Positions 7,446 through 9,152 of a stretch of 9,152 nt of DNA are shown here, piece after piece; the stretch's first letter is position 1, and each line of letters begins with the position of its first letter. The stretch is from Gemmatimonadales bacterium (lineage in GTDB: Bacteria; Gemmatimonadota; Gemmatimonadetes; Gemmatimonadales; GWC2-71-9): the NCBI GenBank assembly GCA_013812695.1, contig JACCSZ010000447.1:1-9152 (forward strand), read 5' to 3'. Both the position numbers and the translations under genes were made by a program. The notes under the pieces are model-generated. The model saw only the letters and a program-made list of their open reading frames with translations. It was not told where the DNA came from and ran no database searches.

Positions 7446-8000
7446 ATGCCGAAGACCACCCCCGAGTTCGATCCCGATGCCTACGCGCCGGTCGCCGAAC
7501 GCATCGAGTTGTTCTACGAACGCTACCCCACCGGCCGTATCCTGACCGAGCTGGTCCAGCAGACGCCGCAGGAGATCGTCTTCCGCGCCGCGGTCTACCG
7601 TGCCGCGGACGACCGCGAGCCGGCCGCTACCGGCTGGGCCGCGGAACGAGTCGGCGACGGAGAGGTCAACGCGGTGGCCTGCCTCGAGAACACCGAGACC
7701 TCCGCGATCGGCCGCGCGCTGGCCAACCTCGGCTTCCTGGCCGCGCGGCTCCGGCCGAGCGCGGAGGAGGTGGCCAAAGTGTCGCGCGCGCGGTCGCGGC
7801 TGGCCGCCGAGCCGGACCTGCAGCAACTCCTCCGGACCGCCGAACGGGCAGGGCTCAGCGCGGCGCGAGCCGAAGCGCTTCGGACCCGGGTGGAGCGGGG
7901 ACTGCCGGTCGCCGACTTGGCCGAGGTGCAGCACGAGCTCAGGCGATTCATCCAGCGGCGGATGGAGGAGCATGCGGCGCGGGCGGGGCAGGGGGGGTGA
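7446..8000 (+). CDS. Unidentified protein with Rad52/ERF-like 'ETSAIGRALANLG' motif
   Basis: This 184-residue protein has two parts. Residues about 10-100 (AYAPVAERIELFYERYPTGR; ILTELV; IVFRAAVY; EVNAVACLENTETSAIGRAL) form an alpha/beta domain. From memory this pattern, a strand pair with T-E, a 'V-KA-VY' strand, and a closing 'LEN-ETSAIGRALA-LG' helix, is common in uncharacterised phage and actinobacterial proteins related to single-strand annealing (Rad52/ERF/DdrA-like) proteins. That link is an inference. Residues about 105-180 are helical and Arg/Glu-rich, unlike the core. The ATG at 7446 is chosen because homology-like sequence begins there; the frame is open back to 7221 (ATG at 7302 is an alternative), and no strong Shine-Dalgarno supports any choice. 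The gene stands alone, followed by a REP-like element. A role in DNA repair or recombination is possible but unproven. Confidence 0.7.
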   Translation: MPKTTPEFDPDAYAPVAERIELFYERYPTGRILTELVQQTPQEIVFRAAVYRAADDREPAATGWAAERVGDGEVNAVACLENTETSAIGRALANLGFLAARLRPSAEEVAKVSRARSRLAAEPDLQQLLRTAERAGLSAARAEALRTRVERGLPVADLAEVQHELRRFIQRRMEEHAARAGQGG

Positions 8001-8066
8001 GCGGGCGGATGTCGCCGGCTGGTGTCTCCTGTGAAAGCTCGATCGGGCGAGCCACCGACGGGCCGT

Positions 8067-8152
8067 CGTCTGAGCGAAGCGAAGGATTGCGAGGCACGCG
8101 GATACCGCTCGTGGCTCACTCGCACCACCCGATCCTTCACTCCGCCCAGGAT
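8067..8152. repeat. Fold-back REP-like element (two inverted copies of the same core)
   Basis: A forward core TCTGAGCGAAGCGAAGGATT (8069-8088) faces an inverted copy at 8126-8152 whose reverse complement contains CTGGGCGGAGTGAAGGATC. The inner sequence also pairs: GCGAG (8089-8093) with CTCGC (8119-8123), or alternatively GAG/CTC outside CACG-CGG (8095-8101), loop ATA, CCG (8105-8107) and CGTG (8110-8113). The whole 86 bp can therefore fold into one long imperfect hairpin. It lies in the 191-bp gap between the Rad52/ERF-like gene and the sigma-like gene. It belongs to the same family as the element at 3833-3892. Confidence 0.65.
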
Positions 8153-8176
8153 GGCGGCACCCCCCGACCACAAGAC

Positions 8177-8183
8177 GGAGGAG
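8177..8183 (+). promoter_or_regulatory. Strong Shine-Dalgarno favouring the GTG start of the sigma-like gene
   Basis: GGAGGAG is followed by an 8-nt spacer and GTG at 8192, close to the ideal arrangement. The downstream ATG at 8243, where family homology begins, has no Shine-Dalgarno. This decides the start used here. Confidence 0.55.
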
Positions 8184-8191
8184 ATCGTGGC

Positions 8192-8950
8192 GTGGATCAG
8201 CAGCGAGCCCGCTGGCGGACCGTTTCCGGCCGTCGTCCCTCGATGGGCGACGCCGCGCTCGTGGCGGCGCTCCGCTGTGAGGACGAGGGCGCGTTGCGCG
8301 AGTTCTTCGTCCGGTTCCGTCCGAGCCTCCTCCTCGCGGCGCGGCGCTTCCGGGTCGACCCCGGCGATCGGGACGCGCTGGTCGACGACTGCCTGGCCGA
8401 CGTCGCGGTGCATCTCATGGTGTCGGCCGCGCCGCCGCCGCGCTCGCTTCCGGCCTATCTGGCCCGGAGCCTCAGGAACCGGGTGCTCAACGAGCGGCGT
8501 GCCCGCACTCGCGCCGAGCGCCGGCTCGGCGAGGGATTGGCGGAGCCGACCGACGGAGCGCTCGCCGCGTGCTGCTCCGAGCACGCGGTCCGCTCGAGCA
8601 CCGGTTCGCCTGAGGCATCCTCACTGTCGCCGGCCTTGCAGCGGCTCGCCGGCGCGCTCGAGGCGCCGCTCACCGAGGAGGACCGCGTGCTCGTCGTCTG
8701 GATGAGCCATCTGGTGCCCCACGCGGAGATCGCCGCGTGGCTGGGCATCACCCCCAAAGCCGCCGCCAAGCGGATCGAGCGCCTGCGCGAGCGCCTGCAG
8801 CGCGCGGCGCTGGTCCACGTCGAAGCTGCCCGCGGCGACGAACGCGACGAGCTGCTCATCTTCCTCGGTCGCGCGGCGCTCGCACCGGGCCCGGCCGCCC
8901 GGTTCGCCGCGGCGCGCGGCGCTGTGGTGCCGGAGGAGGCGAACGCATGA
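8192..8950 (+). CDS. Sigma-70-like RNA polymerase sigma factor (ECF-type layout)
   Basis: This 252-residue protein has the two-domain layout of extracytoplasmic-function sigma factors. Region 2 lies at about 22-110 (EGALREFFVRFRP, then DALVDDCLADVAVHLM in place of the usual DDVVQEVFLR, then LPAYLARSLRNRVLNERRAR). Region 4 lies at about 150-205 (LTEEDRVLVVWMSHLVPHAE, then the helix-turn-helix IAAWLGITPKAAAKRIERLR). The linker is long, and a roughly 45-residue tail rich in Ala, Arg and Glu follows region 4. The GTG at 8192 is chosen for its Shine-Dalgarno; ATG at 8243 (235 residues) is the alternative. Its stop overlaps the next start (ATGA), so the two are co-translated. Target promoters cannot be read from the sequence. 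Divergence in region 2 makes polymerase binding likely but not certain. Confidence 0.8.
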   Translation: MDQQRARWRTVSGRRPSMGDAALVAALRCEDEGALREFFVRFRPSLLLAARRFRVDPGDRDALVDDCLADVAVHLMVSAAPPPRSLPAYLARSLRNRVLNERRARTRAERRLGEGLAEPTDGALAACCSEHAVRSSTGSPEASSLSPALQRLAGALEAPLTEEDRVLVVWMSHLVPHAEIAAWLGITPKAAAKRIERLRERLQRAALVHVEAARGDERDELLIFLGRAALAPGPAARFAAARGAVVPEEANA

Positions 8951-9152
8951 GCGATCGCCACGAGTGGGAGCGCGATGCCGTCGTCTGGCTCGCCGGCCGG
9001 GGGGCCGAAGCCTCCGAGACGCCGGCGCCCGCGCGGCCGGCGACCCCGGCGGTCGTGCCACGCTGGGTGCAGCTCGTCCTGCTCCCACTCGCGCTGTTGG
9101 CCCTGTGGGCGCTGGCGCGCGCGGCGGGCTCGGTCCTGCTGGTGCTGATCGT
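8947..9152 (+). CDS. Probable PerM / AI-2E family membrane protein, N-terminal part
   Basis: Only 68 residues are visible before the window ends. A hydrophilic, Pro/Ala-rich N-terminus of about 38 residues (MSDRHEWERDAVVWLAGRGA onwards) is followed by two closely spaced hydrophobic segments, WVQLVLLPLALLALWALA and GSVLLVLI. From memory this paired pattern is the first part of the PerM/AI-2E-type transporter domain, a family of about 350 residues with roughly eight membrane helices. The start ATG overlaps the TGA of the sigma-like gene. Position directly after a sigma factor would also suit an anti-sigma factor with a membrane anchor; the sequence favours the permease, but the missing C-terminus leaves this open. 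Confidence 0.5.
   Translation, partial: MSDRHEWERDAVVWLAGRGAEASETPAPARPATPAVVPRWVQLVLLPLALLALWALARAAGSVLLVLI

Noticed and set aside
7419..7446. GGAACTT resembling a sigma-E -35 element upstream of the Rad52/ERF-like gene
   Set aside because: No matching -10 at 15-17 bp, and the ATG follows too closely for a promoter with a leader.

Overview
The window is a very GC-rich bacterial chromosome segment (well over two thirds G+C by eye, not counted). Genes are densely packed on both strands, GTG starts are common, and start/stop overlaps occur. The gene content (several HtrA-type S1C proteases, a Tat-type serine hydrolase, a YghA-like SDR, a sigma-70-like protein, a PerM/AI-2E-like permease) fits a soil or environmental Gemmatimonadota-like bacterium. 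That placement is an impression, not a demonstration. I see no tRNA, rRNA, CRISPR array, transposase or phage gene.

Region 1 (1-1757, minus strand) is a tightly coupled operon. In transcription order it holds a leaderless S1C protease with one PDZ domain (798-1757), a second leaderless S1C protease without a PDZ (188-811, 14-bp overlap), and the N-terminus of a response-regulator-like protein (up to 191, 4-bp GTGA overlap) whose receiver lacks the usual acidic pocket and phospho-acceptor. Two proteases translated together with a pseudo-receiver protein is the most suggestive unit here.

Region 2 (1965-3778, plus) carries a Tat-exported beta-lactamase-fold serine hydrolase and a small orphan PAS protein. 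Region 3 (3833-5520) holds a REP-like hairpin between convergent genes, a YghA-like SDR with a long basic N-terminal extension (minus), and a secreted NTF2-like protein (plus).

Region 4 (5540-7303, minus) is a periplasmic Do/DegQ-type protease with two PDZ domains, preceded by a 34-residue single-membrane-span protein with a strong ribosome-binding site. Region 5 (7446-9152, plus) has an unidentified protein with a motif reminiscent of Rad52/ERF-type annealing proteins. A fold-back REP-like element follows, sharing its core with the copy near 3.84 kb. The region ends with a sigma-70-like protein overlapping by ATGA the start of a probable PerM/AI-2E-family membrane protein cut by the window edge.

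Together the window is dominated by protein quality control and signalling: three trypsin-fold proteases, one pseudo-receiver protein, one PAS protein and one sigma-like factor. Nothing in the sequence proves that these operons act together.
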